From: a bacterium
GTDB taxonomy: Bacteria; Krumholzibacteriota; Krumholzibacteriia; LZORAL124-64-63
DNA: 64,000 bases
Direction of reading: 5' to 3'
Assembly: GCA_020049465.1 (NCBI GenBank)
Contig: JAIFKS010000025.1
Span: 1-64,000 of the forward strand
Every line of letters begins with the position of its first letter. Position 1 is the first letter of the stretch. The notes beneath the pieces were generated by a model that did not search any database, was not told the origin of the DNA, and was given only the letters and a program-made list of their open reading frames with translations. A program made the translations under genes and the position numbers. Below are positions 27,759 through 38,596 of this stretch, piece by piece.

Positions 27759-29041
27759 TGGACATCGTGCTCGAATCGCTGGCCAAGATCCTGTTCATGT
27801 TCCTGCTGATCATGGGCATGGTCCCGGCGCTGATCTGGGCCGAGCGCAAGGGCGCCGCCTTCATCCAGGACCGCACCGGCCCCAACCGCGCCTCCATCGG
27901 GGGCGTGCGGCTGGCGGGTCTGGTTCATCCGATCGCCGACGTGCTGAAGCTCGTCTTCAAGGAGGACGTGGCGCCGGCCGGCCGGCATCGCGCCCTGTAC
28001 AATCTGGCGCCGTGGCTGGTGATGGCCGTGGCGGTCAGCACCTACGCGGTGATCCCGTTCGGCGACTACCTGGAAATCGGCGGCAAGCGGATCCCGCTGG
28101 TCGTGGCGGATCTGCAGGTGGGGCTGCTCTACGTGCTGGCTGTCGCCAGCCTGGGCACCTACGGCATCGTGCTGGGCGGCTGGGCCTCGAACAACAAGTT
28201 CACGTTCCTGGGCGGCATCCGCGCCACCGCGCAGATGATCAGCTACGAGATCAGCATGGGCCTGGCGATCATGGGCCTGATGCTCATCTTCGGCACCCTG
28301 CGCCTGACCGACATCGTGGCCGGCCAGGGCGGCCTGTTGTTCGGCTGGCTGCCGATGTGGGGCATCGTCCTGCAGCCCCTCGGCTTCGTGCTGTTCATCA
28401 CCGCGGTCTTCGCCGAAACCAACCGCAACCCGTTCGACCTGCCCGAAGGCGAGTCGGAGATCGTCGCCGGCTACCACCTGGAGTACAGTTCGCTGAAGTT
28501 CGCACTATTCTTCATGGCCGAGTACTGCCACATGGTGGTCGGCGCGGCGATGATCAGCGCGCTGTATTTCGGCGGCTATCAGATTCCCTGGCTGCCGCGT
28601 CCGGCGCTCGAGGCGCACGCCGGCCTGCTGCTGACGATCGCCATGGTGGCGACCGTCGTGGTCAGCCTGCTGTTCGCGGTGCTGTTCCTGCGCCGGGTCC
28701 AGCGCGAGAAGGGCAAGTTCGGCGACGCCCGCGACCGCGAGCCGGTGCTGGGCGCCGGGCTGTGGCTCGTCATGGCGGCGTTCGCGGCCGGCGCGCTGGT
28801 GCTGCGCCCCTGGGAGATCGGCCCGGCCGGCGGCAGCCTGGTGGCCACCTTCTTCCAGGTCGGCGCCTTCGTGGGCAAGGTCGTTTTCTTCGCCTGGCTG
28901 TTCATCTGGGTGCGCTGGACGTTGCCGCGCTTCCGCTATGACCAGCTGATGCGCCTGGGCTGGAAGGTCATGCTGCCGCTCGGGTTGGCCAACCTCGTGG
29001 TGACCGCGCTCGTGATAGCGGCGGTCGGGAGCGGGAAGTGA
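27758..29041 (+). CDS. nuoH: NADH-quinone oxidoreductase subunit H
   Basis: A 427-residue membrane subunit (ND1 family) at the junction of the two arms, lining the quinone tunnel. Hallmarks are ERKGAAFIQDRTGPNR near the start, ETNRNPFDLPEGESEIVAG in a conserved loop, and about eight to nine hydrophobic helices. It has an extended C-terminal helix pair relative to the ~325-residue forms. The ATG overlaps the nuoG stop by 1 nt and is preceded by GGAGGGG, giving tight coupling. Confidence 0.95.
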   Translation: MDIVLESLAKILFMFLLIMGMVPALIWAERKGAAFIQDRTGPNRASIGGVRLAGLVHPIADVLKLVFKEDVAPAGRHRALYNLAPWLVMAVAVSTYAVIPFGDYLEIGGKRIPLVVADLQVGLLYVLAVASLGTYGIVLGGWASNNKFTFLGGIRATAQMISYEISMGLAIMGLMLIFGTLRLTDIVAGQGGLLFGWLPMWGIVLQPLGFVLFITAVFAETNRNPFDLPEGESEIVAGYHLEYSSLKFALFFMAEYCHMVVGAAMISALYFGGYQIPWLPRPALEAHAGLLLTIAMVATVVVSLLFAVLFLRRVQREKGKFGDARDREPVLGAGLWLVMAAFAAGALVLRPWEIGPAGGSLVATFFQVGAFVGKVVFFAWLFIWVRWTLPRFRYDQLMRLGWKVMLPLGLANLVVTALVIAAVGSGK

Positions 29042-29042
29042 C

Positions 29043-29549
29043 ATGAGTTTCAAAGGATTGGCCAAGGGAGCTGGAAACAAGCGGCGATCGCTGCTTGAGT
29101 CCATCTACCTGTGGGAGATCGTCAAGGGGCTGGTCGTGACGGGCCGCCACCTTGTCTACAACATCTTCCACACCGGCAAGATGCCGACGATGCAGTATCC
29201 CGAAGAGAAGCGCGTCTACGGCGAACGCTTCCGCGGGCGGCATCGGCTGATGCAGCGCGAGGACGGCACGCCCCGCTGCGTGGCCTGCCAGATGTGCTCG
29301 ACGTACTGTCCGGCCGACTGCATCTACATCACGGCCGCCGAGCACCCGGACCCGGCCATCGAGAAGTATCCGGCGACCTTCGACATCGACCTGCTGCGGT
29401 GCGTCTACTGCGGGCTGTGCGAGGAAGCCTGCCCCTGCGACGCGATCCGCCTGGACACCGGCATCTACGAGATCGCCGCCGACCACCGCGACAAGTTCGT
29501 GGTCGACAAGGAATTCCTGCTCCACAACCGGACCGACGGGACGCGCTGA
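29043..29549 (+). CDS. nuoI: NADH-quinone oxidoreductase subunit I
   Basis: A 168-residue ferredoxin-like subunit carrying [4Fe-4S] clusters N6a and N6b. Two CxxCxxCxxxCP motifs are present: Cys79/82/85/89 and Cys120/123/126/130. The N-terminal amphipathic region (about 20-45) docks on the membrane arm. It starts 1 nt after the nuoH stop. Confidence 0.96.
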   Translation: MSFKGLAKGAGNKRRSLLESIYLWEIVKGLVVTGRHLVYNIFHTGKMPTMQYPEEKRVYGERFRGRHRLMQREDGTPRCVACQMCSTYCPADCIYITAAEHPDPAIEKYPATFDIDLLRCVYCGLCEEACPCDAIRLDTGIYEIAADHRDKFVVDKEFLLHNRTDGTR

Positions 29550-29567
29550 CCCGCGAAAGGACGACCG

Positions 29568-30083
29568 ATGGAGGCTTTCCTGTTCTGGACCTGCGGCGCC
29601 CTCATGGTGTTCGGCGGGGTGATGATGGTGCTGCAGCGCAGCGCGGTCGTGGCCGCGTTGTGGCTGGTGTTCGCCTTCATCGCCGCCGCCGGGGTGTTCG
29701 CCGTCCTGTCCGCGCCCTTCCTGGCCATCATGCAGGTTCTGGTCTACGCGGGCGCGATCATGGTGTTGTTCCTGTTCGTGATCATGATGCTGCAGGGCCC
29801 CGTGATGGAGGGCGAACGCCGCCGCATGGCCCTGCCCCTGTGGCCGGGCGCGGCCATCCCGCCGCTGGCGGTGCTGGTGCTGGTCGGCGGCTGGCTCGGC
29901 CGCAACAGCGCCGGGTCCTTCCCGGCGGCCCCCCCGGCGGGCTTCGGTTCGCCGGGCCACGTCGCCGCGGCGATGCTGGGTCGTTACCTGCTGGCCTTCG
30001 AGCTGATCTCGATCGTGCTCCTGGTGGCCATCATCGGCGCCCTGTCCCTGGGACACCGGGAAAGGAATCAGACGTGGTCCTGA
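29568..30083 (+). CDS. nuoJ: NADH-quinone oxidoreductase subunit J
   Basis: A 171-residue subunit with about five membrane helices, part of the proton-pumping arm. The block AIMQVLVYAGAIMVLFLFVIMML is the family signature near the pi-bulge helix. It follows nuoI by 18 nt with GAAAGGA upstream of its ATG. The end overlaps nuoK by 10 nt. Confidence 0.94.
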   Translation: MEAFLFWTCGALMVFGGVMMVLQRSAVVAALWLVFAFIAAAGVFAVLSAPFLAIMQVLVYAGAIMVLFLFVIMMLQGPVMEGERRRMALPLWPGAAIPPLAVLVLVGGWLGRNSAGSFPAAPPAGFGSPGHVAAAMLGRYLLAFELISIVLLVAIIGALSLGHRERNQTWS

Positions 30084-30379
30084 CCCTGAACCACTTCCTG
30101 GCGCTGGCGGCCGTCGTCTTCGTGACCGGCATGGCCGGCTTCGTGGTGCGGCGCAACGCGATCGTCATGCTGATGTGCATCGAACTGATGCTGTCGGCCG
30201 TGAACATCGTGTTCGCCGCCTTCGCCCGTCACCATGGCGACGCGGGCGGCCACGTCTTCGTGCTGATGAATTTCGCGGTCGCGGCCGCTGAAGCCGCGAT
30301 CGGCCTGGCGATCCTGGTGGAGATCTACCGGCGCCGCCGGACGGTCGACGTCGACGAACTCAAGTCCCTGATGGAGTGA
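30074..30379 (+). CDS. nuoK: NADH-quinone oxidoreductase subunit K
   Basis: A 101-residue, three-helix subunit (ND4L family). The conserved membrane Glu lies in MLMCIELMLSAVN, and a second in the AAAEAAIGLAI segment; both are used in proton transfer. The start is GTG at 30074 with AAAGGA 7 nt upstream. This gives the standard ~100-residue length, and the 10-nt overlap with nuoJ suggests coupled translation. Confidence 0.94.
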   Translation: MVLTLNHFLALAAVVFVTGMAGFVVRRNAIVMLMCIELMLSAVNIVFAAFARHHGDAGGHVFVLMNFAVAAAEAAIGLAILVEIYRRRRTVDVDELKSLME

Positions 30380-30383
30380 CGCC

Positions 30384-32414
30384 GTGCACAGTCCCGTCCA
30401 AGAAAGTCTTGTGCAGGAAAGCCTGCTGCGCTGGATCGTGCTGTTGCCCCTGCTCGGGGCGGCGATCAATGGCCTGCTGAACCGGCGTCTGGCGCGCCCG
30501 GTGGTGGGGGCCATCGCCTGCGGCTCGGTCGGTCTCAGCTTCGTGCTGTCGGTCGTGGCGTTCGCGCGCCTGGCGTCTCTGCCGGCCGAGGCGCGCCTGC
30601 TGACGGACATCGTCGGCTCGTGGATCGTCTACGGCCCGCTGCGGGTGGACCTGGGCTTCGCCCTGGATCCCCTCAGCGCGGTGATGGCGCTGGTGGTCAC
30701 CGGCGTCGGGTTCCTGATCCACATCTATTCGCTGGGCTACATGTCGCACGACAAGGGCTTCGCGCGCTTCTTCACGTACCTGAACCTGTTCATCTTCGCG
30801 ATGATGACGCTGGTCCTGGGCGAGAACCTGCTCATGCTGTTCGTGGGCTGGGAGGGCGTCGGCCTGTGCTCGTACCTGCTGATCAGCTTCTGGTTCAACG
30901 AGGAGGCCAACGCGATCGCGGGCAAGAAGGCCTTCGTCGTCAACCGGGTCGGCGACTTCGGCTTCCTGCTGGGCATCTTCCTGCTGGGCGCCACGCTGCT
31001 GCCGCACCTGGGCGCGGGCGAGGGTCTGTTCAGTTTCCGGACCATGCAGCACCACGCGAACGTCCTGGCGCCGGCGGCCACCGCCATCGCCCTGCTGCTG
31101 TTCGTCGGCGCGACCGGCAAGTCGGCGCAGATCCCCCTGTACATCTGGCTGCCGGATGCCATGGCCGGCCCGACGCCCGTCAGCGCGCTGATCCATGCCG
31201 CGACCATGGTCACGGCCGGCGTCTACATGATCGCGCGCATGAATTTCCTGTACGTGCTGTCGCCGACCGCGATGCAGGTGGTCGCGATCGTCGGCGCCGC
31301 CACGGCTCTGCTGGCGGCGACCATCGCCATGACGCAGAACGACATCAAGAAGGTGCTGGCCTATTCCACCGTCAGCCAGCTGGGCTACATGATGCTGGCC
31401 TGCGGCGTGGGCGCGTTCGCCGCCGGCATCTTCCACGTGATGACGCACGCCTTCTTCAAGGCCCTGCTGTTCCTGGGTTCGGGTTCGGTCATCCACGCCA
31501 TGAGCGGCGAGCAGGACATGCGCGTGATGGGCGGTCTGCACAGGAAGCTGCCGGTCACGTTCTGGACGTTCCTGGCCGGCACCTTCGCGATCGCCGGCGT
31601 GTTCCCCCTGGCCGGGTTCTTCAGCAAGGACGAGATCCTCTGGAAGACCTTCAGCAGCGACGTCGGCGGCGTGCCCCTGTACGCGATCGCGTTCCTGGTG
31701 GCCGGACTGACGGCGTTCTACATGATGCGCCTGGTCGTGCTGACCTTCCACGGCGAGAACCGGGCCAGCGCGGAAGTGCGTCACCACATCCACGAATCGC
31801 CGTGGACGATGACCCTGCCGCTGGTCGTCCTGGCCGTGCTGTCGGTGGTCGGCGGCTGGATCGGCTGGCCGGCCTTCCTGGGCGGCAGCAACCACTTCGA
31901 GCACTGGCTGGCGCCGGTGTTCGCGAGCGGGGGCCACGGCGCGGCGGCGGCCGGACACGGGGCCGAGGCGCTGGCGCACGGCGCGGCGGCGGCTCACGGC
32001 GGCGGCCATGGCGAAGTGGCGCTCGAGCGCGGGCTGGCCGCGGCCTCGCTGGTGTGGGGGCTGCTCGGATTGTCCCTGGGTTTCCTGGTCTATTCGCGGC
32101 GCACGAAAGTGGCCGACAGCATGCGCAATCTGGCCGGCGGCTGGCCGTACCGTGTCCTGCTGAACAAGTACTACGTGGACGAGGCCTATGACGGCGCCAT
32201 CCTCCGGCCGGGATTCCGGCTGTCGAAGACGGTGCTGTGGAAAGGCATCGACGCCGGCGTCATCGACGGGCTGCTGGTCAACGGCACGGCCCTGGTCGTG
32301 GCCGTGGTCGGTTCGCTGCTGCGCCTCATGCAGAACGGCCTCGTCCGGTTCTACGCCTGGTCCTTCTCCGTGGGCGTGGCGGTGTTCGTCGTCTACCTGA
32401 GCCTGAGAGGCTAG
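30384..32414 (+). CDS. nuoL: NADH-quinone oxidoreductase subunit L
   Basis: A 676-residue antiporter-like proton-pumping subunit (ND5 family) with about 16 helices and the C-terminal lateral helix. Motifs include FVGWEGVGLCSYLLISFW, containing the conserved Glu, and the LIHAATMVTAGVYMIAR region with its lysine/histidine network. An Ala/Gly/His-rich insertion at about residues 513-548 precedes the lateral helix. The start is GTG at 30384 with GGAG 8 nt upstream, 4 nt after the nuoK stop. Confidence 0.95.
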   Translation: MHSPVQESLVQESLLRWIVLLPLLGAAINGLLNRRLARPVVGAIACGSVGLSFVLSVVAFARLASLPAEARLLTDIVGSWIVYGPLRVDLGFALDPLSAVMALVVTGVGFLIHIYSLGYMSHDKGFARFFTYLNLFIFAMMTLVLGENLLMLFVGWEGVGLCSYLLISFWFNEEANAIAGKKAFVVNRVGDFGFLLGIFLLGATLLPHLGAGEGLFSFRTMQHHANVLAPAATAIALLLFVGATGKSAQIPLYIWLPDAMAGPTPVSALIHAATMVTAGVYMIARMNFLYVLSPTAMQVVAIVGAATALLAATIAMTQNDIKKVLAYSTVSQLGYMMLACGVGAFAAGIFHVMTHAFFKALLFLGSGSVIHAMSGEQDMRVMGGLHRKLPVTFWTFLAGTFAIAGVFPLAGFFSKDEILWKTFSSDVGGVPLYAIAFLVAGLTAFYMMRLVVLTFHGENRASAEVRHHIHESPWTMTLPLVVLAVLSVVGGWIGWPAFLGGSNHFEHWLAPVFASGGHGAAAAGHGAEALAHGAAAAHGGGHGEVALERGLAAASLVWGLLGLSLGFLVYSRRTKVADSMRNLAGGWPYRVLLNKYYVDEAYDGAILRPGFRLSKTVLWKGIDAGVIDGLLVNGTALVVAVVGSLLRLMQNGLVRFYAWSFSVGVAVFVVYLSLRG

Positions 32415-32426
32415 GAGGAAAGCGCT

Positions 32427-34012
<1,586 letters not shown>

Positions 34013-34013
<1 letters not shown>

Positions 34014-35530
34014 TGAACGGATTCCTTGTGCCGGCCATTGGCGATCAGCTCGATGTCCTGCTGCCGTATCTGGTCGTGGCCGGCGGCGGTCTGCTGGTCA
34101 TGCTCGTGGACGCCTTCGTCCGCACGATGAGGAAGGACCACCTTTCGCTCCTGACGCTGGCGGTGCTGCTCCTGGCGGCGCTTTCGCAGCTGGTCCGGGG
34201 CGGCGGCGGCGGCGAGCGCGAAATCCTGAGCGGCATGATGGCCGTGGGGGACTACGCGCGATTCTTCAACTACCTGTTCATCGGCTGCGGCGTGCTCACG
34301 ACGGTGTTCGCCACCTCGACGTTCGACCGTGACGAGCACTACCGGCCCGAGTTCTATCCCCTGCTTCTGTTCTCGATCCTGGGCATGATGGTCCTGGCGG
34401 CGGCTTCGGACCTGTTGACGGTCTTCCTGGGCATCGAGACCATGAGCCTCGCGGTCTACGTGCTGGTCGGCGGCGTGCGCGGAGACACGCGCAGCAGCGA
34501 GGCCGGTTTCAAGTACCTGCTGCTCGGCGGTTTCGCCTCGGCGTTCCTGCTGATGGGCATGGCGCTGCTGTACGGCTTCGCCGGCGGCACCGCGTTCAGC
34601 GACATCTCGCGGGCCCTGGCGCAGAACAGCGGCGATATGTCGCTGGCCCTGCTGGGCGGCGGGCTGGTGCTGGTGGGCTTCGGCTTCAAGGTGGCGCTGG
34701 TGCCGTTCCACATGTGGACGCCCGACGTCTACGACGGCGCGCCTGCCTACGTGACCGGTTTCATGGCCACCGCGGTGAAGGCCGCCGGCTTCGCGATCCT
34801 GCTGCGATTCGCCTGGCTGATGCAGCCGCAACTGGCGTTCGCCTGGTACCCGGTGCTGACCGTGCTGGCGGTCCTGACGATGTCGGTGGGCAACCTCGTG
34901 GCCCTGGCCCAGAGCAGCCTGAAGCGGCTGCTGGCCTGGTCATCGATCGCGCATGCGGGCTATCTGATGCTGGGCGTGGTGACGCTGATCTCGCCGGGAA
35001 CGGGCGGTTCCGCGCAGATGGTGCTCGGCCGCGAGGTCGGGGAGTCGGCGGGCTCGGCCCTGCTGTTCTATCTGCTCGCCTACAGTCTGATGAACCTGGC
35101 CGCCTTCGGCGTGATCGGCGCCGTGGGCAGCAAGGGACGCGAAGCCGACGACATCGAGCGGTACGCCGGGCTCAGCCGCCGTCGTCCGGTCGCCGCGGCC
35201 GTGCTGGCCATCGCGATGCTGTCGCTGGCCGGCATCCCGCCGATGGTCGGGTTCATGTCGAAGTTCTACCTGTTCTCGGCCGTCGTGCGCGCGGGGCTGG
35301 TGCCCCTGGCGGTCATCGGCGTCATCAATTCGCTGGTGTCGGTGTACTACTACCTGCGCGTGATCGTCGTCATGTACATGAAGCAGCCCGAAGCGGACAG
35401 CTACGAAGGCGGCGAGCCGGTCGCGATCGGCGCGGCGGCGCTGCTGGCGGCGCTGGTGCTGCTGCTGGGCGTGATGCCCGATTCGTTGCACCGGGCCGCG
35501 TTGATCATCTTCAGGCAGATCACCTTCTGA
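34013..35530 (+). CDS. nuoN: NADH-quinone oxidoreductase subunit N
   Basis: A 505-residue antiporter-like subunit (ND2 family) and the last gene of the operon. Signatures are VFLGIETMSLAVYVLVG, with the conserved Glu, and PFHMWTPDVYDGAP. The ATG at 34013 overlaps the nuoM stop (TGATG); an in-frame GTG at 34010 is an alternative. No intrinsic terminator with a T tract follows, only an inverted repeat near 35551-35587. Confidence 0.95.
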
Positions 35531-35550
35531 GGCGGGTGGTCAGCCAGGAC

Positions 35551-35587
35551 GGCCGCCAATCGACGTGAGCGGATTGGCGCGGCCGCC
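35551..35587. repeat. Inverted repeat between nuoN and the aldehyde dehydrogenase gene
   Basis: GCCAATC (35555-35561) and GATTGGC (35572-35578) form a hairpin that is extended by GGCCGC on both sides with a 2-nt bulge. There is no T tract. It could slow transcription at the operon end or act as an operator for the next gene. Confidence 0.45.
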
Positions 35588-35598
35588 GGGGAGTCGCG

Positions 35599-36969
35599 AT
35601 GAACGTGATCACGGTCAATCCCGCCACCGGCGAACGGCTCGCCGAATACCCGCAACAGGACGCCGCCGCGACGGCCGCCGTGCTGGCCCGCGCGGTGGCG
35701 GCCGGCCGTTCGTGGTCCCGCCGCCCGGTGGCCGAACGCGCCGCTCTGTTGATCCCGCTCGCGGCGCGGCTTCGTGACCGCGCGCCGGCGCTGGCCCGCC
35801 TGATGAGCCTGGAGATGGGCAAGCCGGTGACCGAGGCGCGGGCCGAGGTCGAGAAGTGCGCCTGGCTCTGCGAAGTCTATGCCCGGCAGAGCGAAGCCTG
35901 GCTGGCGGACACGCCCGTGGCGGCGGACGGCCTGCGCCACCGCGTCGCCTACCAGCCGCTGGGCGTCATCCTTTCCATCATGCCCTGGAACTACCCGCTG
36001 TGGCAGGCGCTGCGTTTCGGCGTTCCCACGCTCACGGCCGGCAACACCAGCCTGCTCAAGCACGCGTCGAACGTGACCGGCTGCGGGCTGGCCATCGCCG
36101 AGCTGTTCACCGAAGCCGGGTTCCCCGACGGCGCCTTCCAGACCGTCGTCTGCGACCATGCGACGGTGGCGGGGCTGATCGCCCACGACGACGTGCGGGG
36201 CCTGTCGCTGACCGGCTCGGTCGAGGCGGGCCGCCGCGTGGCGGAACTGGCGGGGCGGCATCTGAAGAAGGTCGTGCTGGAACTGGGCGGCAGCGATCCC
36301 TTCATCGTGCTGGCGGATGCGAACCTGGAGGCGGCCGTGCGCGGCGCGGTCACGGGGCGCACGCTGTGCACGGGGCAGAGTTGCATCGCCGCCAAGCGGT
36401 TCATCGTGGCGCGCGAGGTGGCCGACGAATTCACGTCGCGGTTCGCCGCGGACATGGCGGCGCTGCCGGTGGGCGATCCCCTGGACGAGCGCACCCGGGT
36501 CGGCGCCATCGTGAACGAGCAGGAGTTGCAGGTGCTGGCCGATCAGTGCGCCGATGCGCTGTCGCGCGGCGCCCGGCTGGTGACGGGCGGCCGGCGGCTC
36601 CCGGTCGCCGGTTGCTTTTTCCCGCCGACGGTGCTGGCGGACGTGACGTGCGGCATGGCGGTCTGGCGCGACGAGGTCTTCGGCCCGGTGGCCCCGGTGC
36701 TGGCGGTGGCGGACGAGGACGAGGCGGTGCGTGTGGCCAACGACTCGATCTTCGGGCTCGGCGGCAGCGTGTGGACGCGGGACCTGGAGCGGGGAGAAGC
36801 CCTGGCCCGGCGGCTCGAGGCCGGCACGGTCTTCGTCAATTCGATCGTCAAGAGCGATCCGCGGATGCCGTTCGGCGGCGTCAAGCAGAGTGGACTGGGG
36901 CGGGAGCTGTCCTGGCACGGACTGCGGGAATTCACGAACGTCCAGGGTGTGAACGTCTACGAAGCCTAG
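35599..36969 (+). CDS. Aldehyde dehydrogenase, succinate-semialdehyde-dehydrogenase-like
   Basis: A 456-residue NAD(P)-dependent aldehyde dehydrogenase. Catalytic Glu228 (LELGGSDPF) and nucleophile Cys262 (GQSCIAAKRF) are present, as are the substrate-channel motif PWNYPLWQ (129-136) and the cofactor segment LTGSVEAGRRVAELAG. The QSCIAAKR form and the short length are typical of the GabD1/Sad group that oxidises succinate semialdehyde, but other small aldehydes are possible. ATG 35599 is the first good start, with GGGGAG just upstream. It may be read through from the nuo operon, since no terminator separates them. Confidence 0.88.
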   Translation: MNVITVNPATGERLAEYPQQDAAATAAVLARAVAAGRSWSRRPVAERAALLIPLAARLRDRAPALARLMSLEMGKPVTEARAEVEKCAWLCEVYARQSEAWLADTPVAADGLRHRVAYQPLGVILSIMPWNYPLWQALRFGVPTLTAGNTSLLKHASNVTGCGLAIAELFTEAGFPDGAFQTVVCDHATVAGLIAHDDVRGLSLTGSVEAGRRVAELAGRHLKKVVLELGGSDPFIVLADANLEAAVRGAVTGRTLCTGQSCIAAKRFIVAREVADEFTSRFAADMAALPVGDPLDERTRVGAIVNEQELQVLADQCADALSRGARLVTGGRRLPVAGCFFPPTVLADVTCGMAVWRDEVFGPVAPVLAVADEDEAVRVANDSIFGLGGSVWTRDLERGEALARRLEAGTVFVNSIVKSDPRMPFGGVKQSGLGRELSWHGLREFTNVQGVNVYEA

Positions 36970-36998
36970 CCGGAGCGGACGCCGGCCGGCGACCGCCG

Positions 36999-37217
36999 TC
37001 AGATCTGCTCGACCCGCAGCACTTCCGGGATGCGCGCCTTCATCCGGGCTTCGACGCCCTGCTTGAGGGTGACCATGCTCATGGGGCAGGACCCGCAGGC
37101 CCCGCGCATGCGCACGATGACCACGCCCTCGTGGAAATCGATGAACTCGATGTCGCCGCCATCGGCCTGCAGCGTCGGGCGGATCTCTTCGAGCACGGCC
37201 AAAATCCTGTCCTTCAT
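36999..37217 (-). CDS. Small NifU-like (Nfu C-terminal domain) iron-sulfur scaffold protein
   Basis: A 72-residue protein that is only the Nfu domain. LQADGGDIEFIDF is followed by the CxxC cluster motif Cys41-Gly-Ser-Cys44 in RGACGSCPMSM. Such stand-alone domains bind and transfer [4Fe-4S] clusters. The start ATG (complement 37215-37217) has AAAGGGAG upstream. The longer frame to 38225 runs antisense through the phosphatase gene and is not real. It is divergent from the phosphatase operon. Confidence 0.9.
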   Translation of the reverse strand: MKDRILAVLEEIRPTLQADGGDIEFIDFHEGVVIVRMRGACGSCPMSMVTLKQGVEARMKARIPEVLRVEQI

Positions 37218-37297
37218 GGCCACTCCCTTTGCGCGTGAGGGTCTGCCTTCGGATCGGCACGCCAGCGTGCGGCGGATCCGACCGTCCCTGTCCTTCC

Positions 37298-37325
37298 AAG
37301 CTAGAACAGCCGCGCGGGAAGTCAA
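37298..37325 (-). promoter_or_regulatory. Promoter for the nfu-like gene
   Basis: Read on the minus strand: TTGACT (complement 37320-37325), a 16-nt spacer and TAGCTT (complement 37298-37303), about 80 nt upstream of the start codon. It sits back to back with the rightward promoter at 37342. Confidence 0.55.
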
Positions 37326-37341
37326 CCGGTGGCTTGGGGGC

Positions 37342-37370
37342 TTGTCGGGCGGACCGCCGTGGCCTAGGAT
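37342..37370 (+). promoter_or_regulatory. Promoter for the phosphatase-cutA-nhaC operon
   Basis: TTGTCG (37342-37347), a 17-nt spacer and TAGGAT (37365-37370), 72 nt upstream of the GTG at 37443. It has the TAGNNT -10 form seen elsewhere in the window. Confidence 0.55.
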
Positions 37371-37442
37371 AGTGAGACGGGCGCGTCCGGCGGCCGCTGG
37401 GAACCGGCCTCTCCGCGGAGGGCCCGAAACGACGGAGCGCGC

Positions 37443-38276
37443 GTGAACGACGAATTGGCCGAACAACTCCTGTGTCTGCGCGAACTGGTGCTGGCTGCCG
37501 GCGACATGCTGCTGGACAGCATGGGGCGCATCGTCCATATCGAGGCCAAGGCCGCCACCGAGTTCGTCACCGACGTGGACAAGCGGGTCGAGGATCTGGT
37601 GCTGGAGGGGCTGGCGCGGACGTTCCCCGCCGACGCGGTCCTGGCCGAGGAATCCGGGGCCCATCCCGGCGGCGGCGGCAGCGGTGGCCGCACCTGGTAC
37701 ATCGACCCTCTCGATGGAACCACCAACTTCGCGCACGGTTACCCGATCTTTGCCGTTTCGGCCGGCTGCGCCGGTCCCGAGGGATTGGTGCTGGGGGCGG
37801 TCTACCTGCCGTATCTGGATGAATTGTATCTGGCCTTCCGGGGCGGCGGCGCCCGGCTGGAGCGGCCGCGACACGGGGTCGCCGCGCCGCTGGCGCGGCG
37901 CACGCCGGTGGAACTGGAGAGCGCGCTGCTGGCCACCGGTTTCCCGTATGTGAGGGATGCGGCGGTCGACCGGACGCTGTCGGCTGTCGGCGCCTTCCTG
38001 CGCGCGCCCTGCCACGGCATCCGGCGCGGCGGCAGCGCGGCGGCTGATCTCGTGCACGTGGCGGCCGGGCGTCTGGACGGATACTTCGAATTGCGACTGC
38101 GCCCCTGGGACACCGCCGGCGGCACGCTCGTCGCGCGGGAAGCCGGCGTCATCGTGACCGACCTGGCCGGCGTCGAAGTGGCGGTGCCGTCTCCCGGCGT
38201 GGTGGCCGCCGCGCCCGGACTGCATGGGCGGATGCTGAAGATGCTGGCCGAAACCGCCGGGCGGGAGCCGGTATGA
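37443..38276 (+). CDS. Inositol-monophosphatase-family phosphatase
   Basis: A 277-residue Mg-dependent phosphatase of the IMPase/FBPase/CysQ superfamily. Metal ligands Glu70 (LAEES), Asp88 and Asp91 (YIDPLDGTTNFAHG) and the C-terminal Asp at about 222 (LRPWDTAGG) are all present. The substrate could be inositol phosphate, histidinol phosphate or a nucleotide phosphate; the sequence does not decide. The start is GTG at 37443, and the stop overlaps the cutA start by 4 nt. Confidence 0.9.
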   Translation: MNDELAEQLLCLRELVLAAGDMLLDSMGRIVHIEAKAATEFVTDVDKRVEDLVLEGLARTFPADAVLAEESGAHPGGGGSGGRTWYIDPLDGTTNFAHGYPIFAVSAGCAGPEGLVLGAVYLPYLDELYLAFRGGGARLERPRHGVAAPLARRTPVELESALLATGFPYVRDAAVDRTLSAVGAFLRAPCHGIRRGGSAAADLVHVAAGRLDGYFELRLRPWDTAGGTLVAREAGVIVTDLAGVEVAVPSPGVVAAAPGLHGRMLKMLAETAGREPV

Positions 38277-38596
38277 GCGCCCCCGATCTGATCATCCTGA
38301 CGACGACGTTCCCGGACCGCGCGACGGCCGAGCGGGTCACGGGGCTTCTGGTCGATGCCGGACTGGTCATTTGCGGGCAGGTGGGCGCCGACGTCCTGTC
38401 GATCTACCTCTGGGAAGGTCGGCTCTGCCGCACCGACGAAGTGGGCGTCGTGCTCAAGGTGCTGCCGGATCGTCTCGACCTCTGCCTGGGGGAACTGAAG
38501 CTGCAGCACCCCTACGAGATCCCGCAGATCATCGGTTGGCCGTCGGGCGTGGTGTCGCGTGAATACCTGGTCTGGGCGCAGGGGACCAATCCGTGA
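38273..38596 (+). CDS. cutA: CutA-family protein
   Basis: A 107-residue protein of the CutA1 family, a PII-like trimer linked historically to divalent-cation tolerance. Family marks are the N-terminal TTTFPDRATAERVTGLLVDAGL and the C-terminal HPYEIPQIIGWP. The usual SIYxWEG block appears as SIYLWEGRL. It overlaps its neighbours on both sides by 4 nt. Confidence 0.92.
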   Translation: MSAPDLIILTTTFPDRATAERVTGLLVDAGLVICGQVGADVLSIYLWEGRLCRTDEVGVVLKVLPDRLDLCLGELKLQHPYEIPQIIGWPSGVVSREYLVWAQGTNP

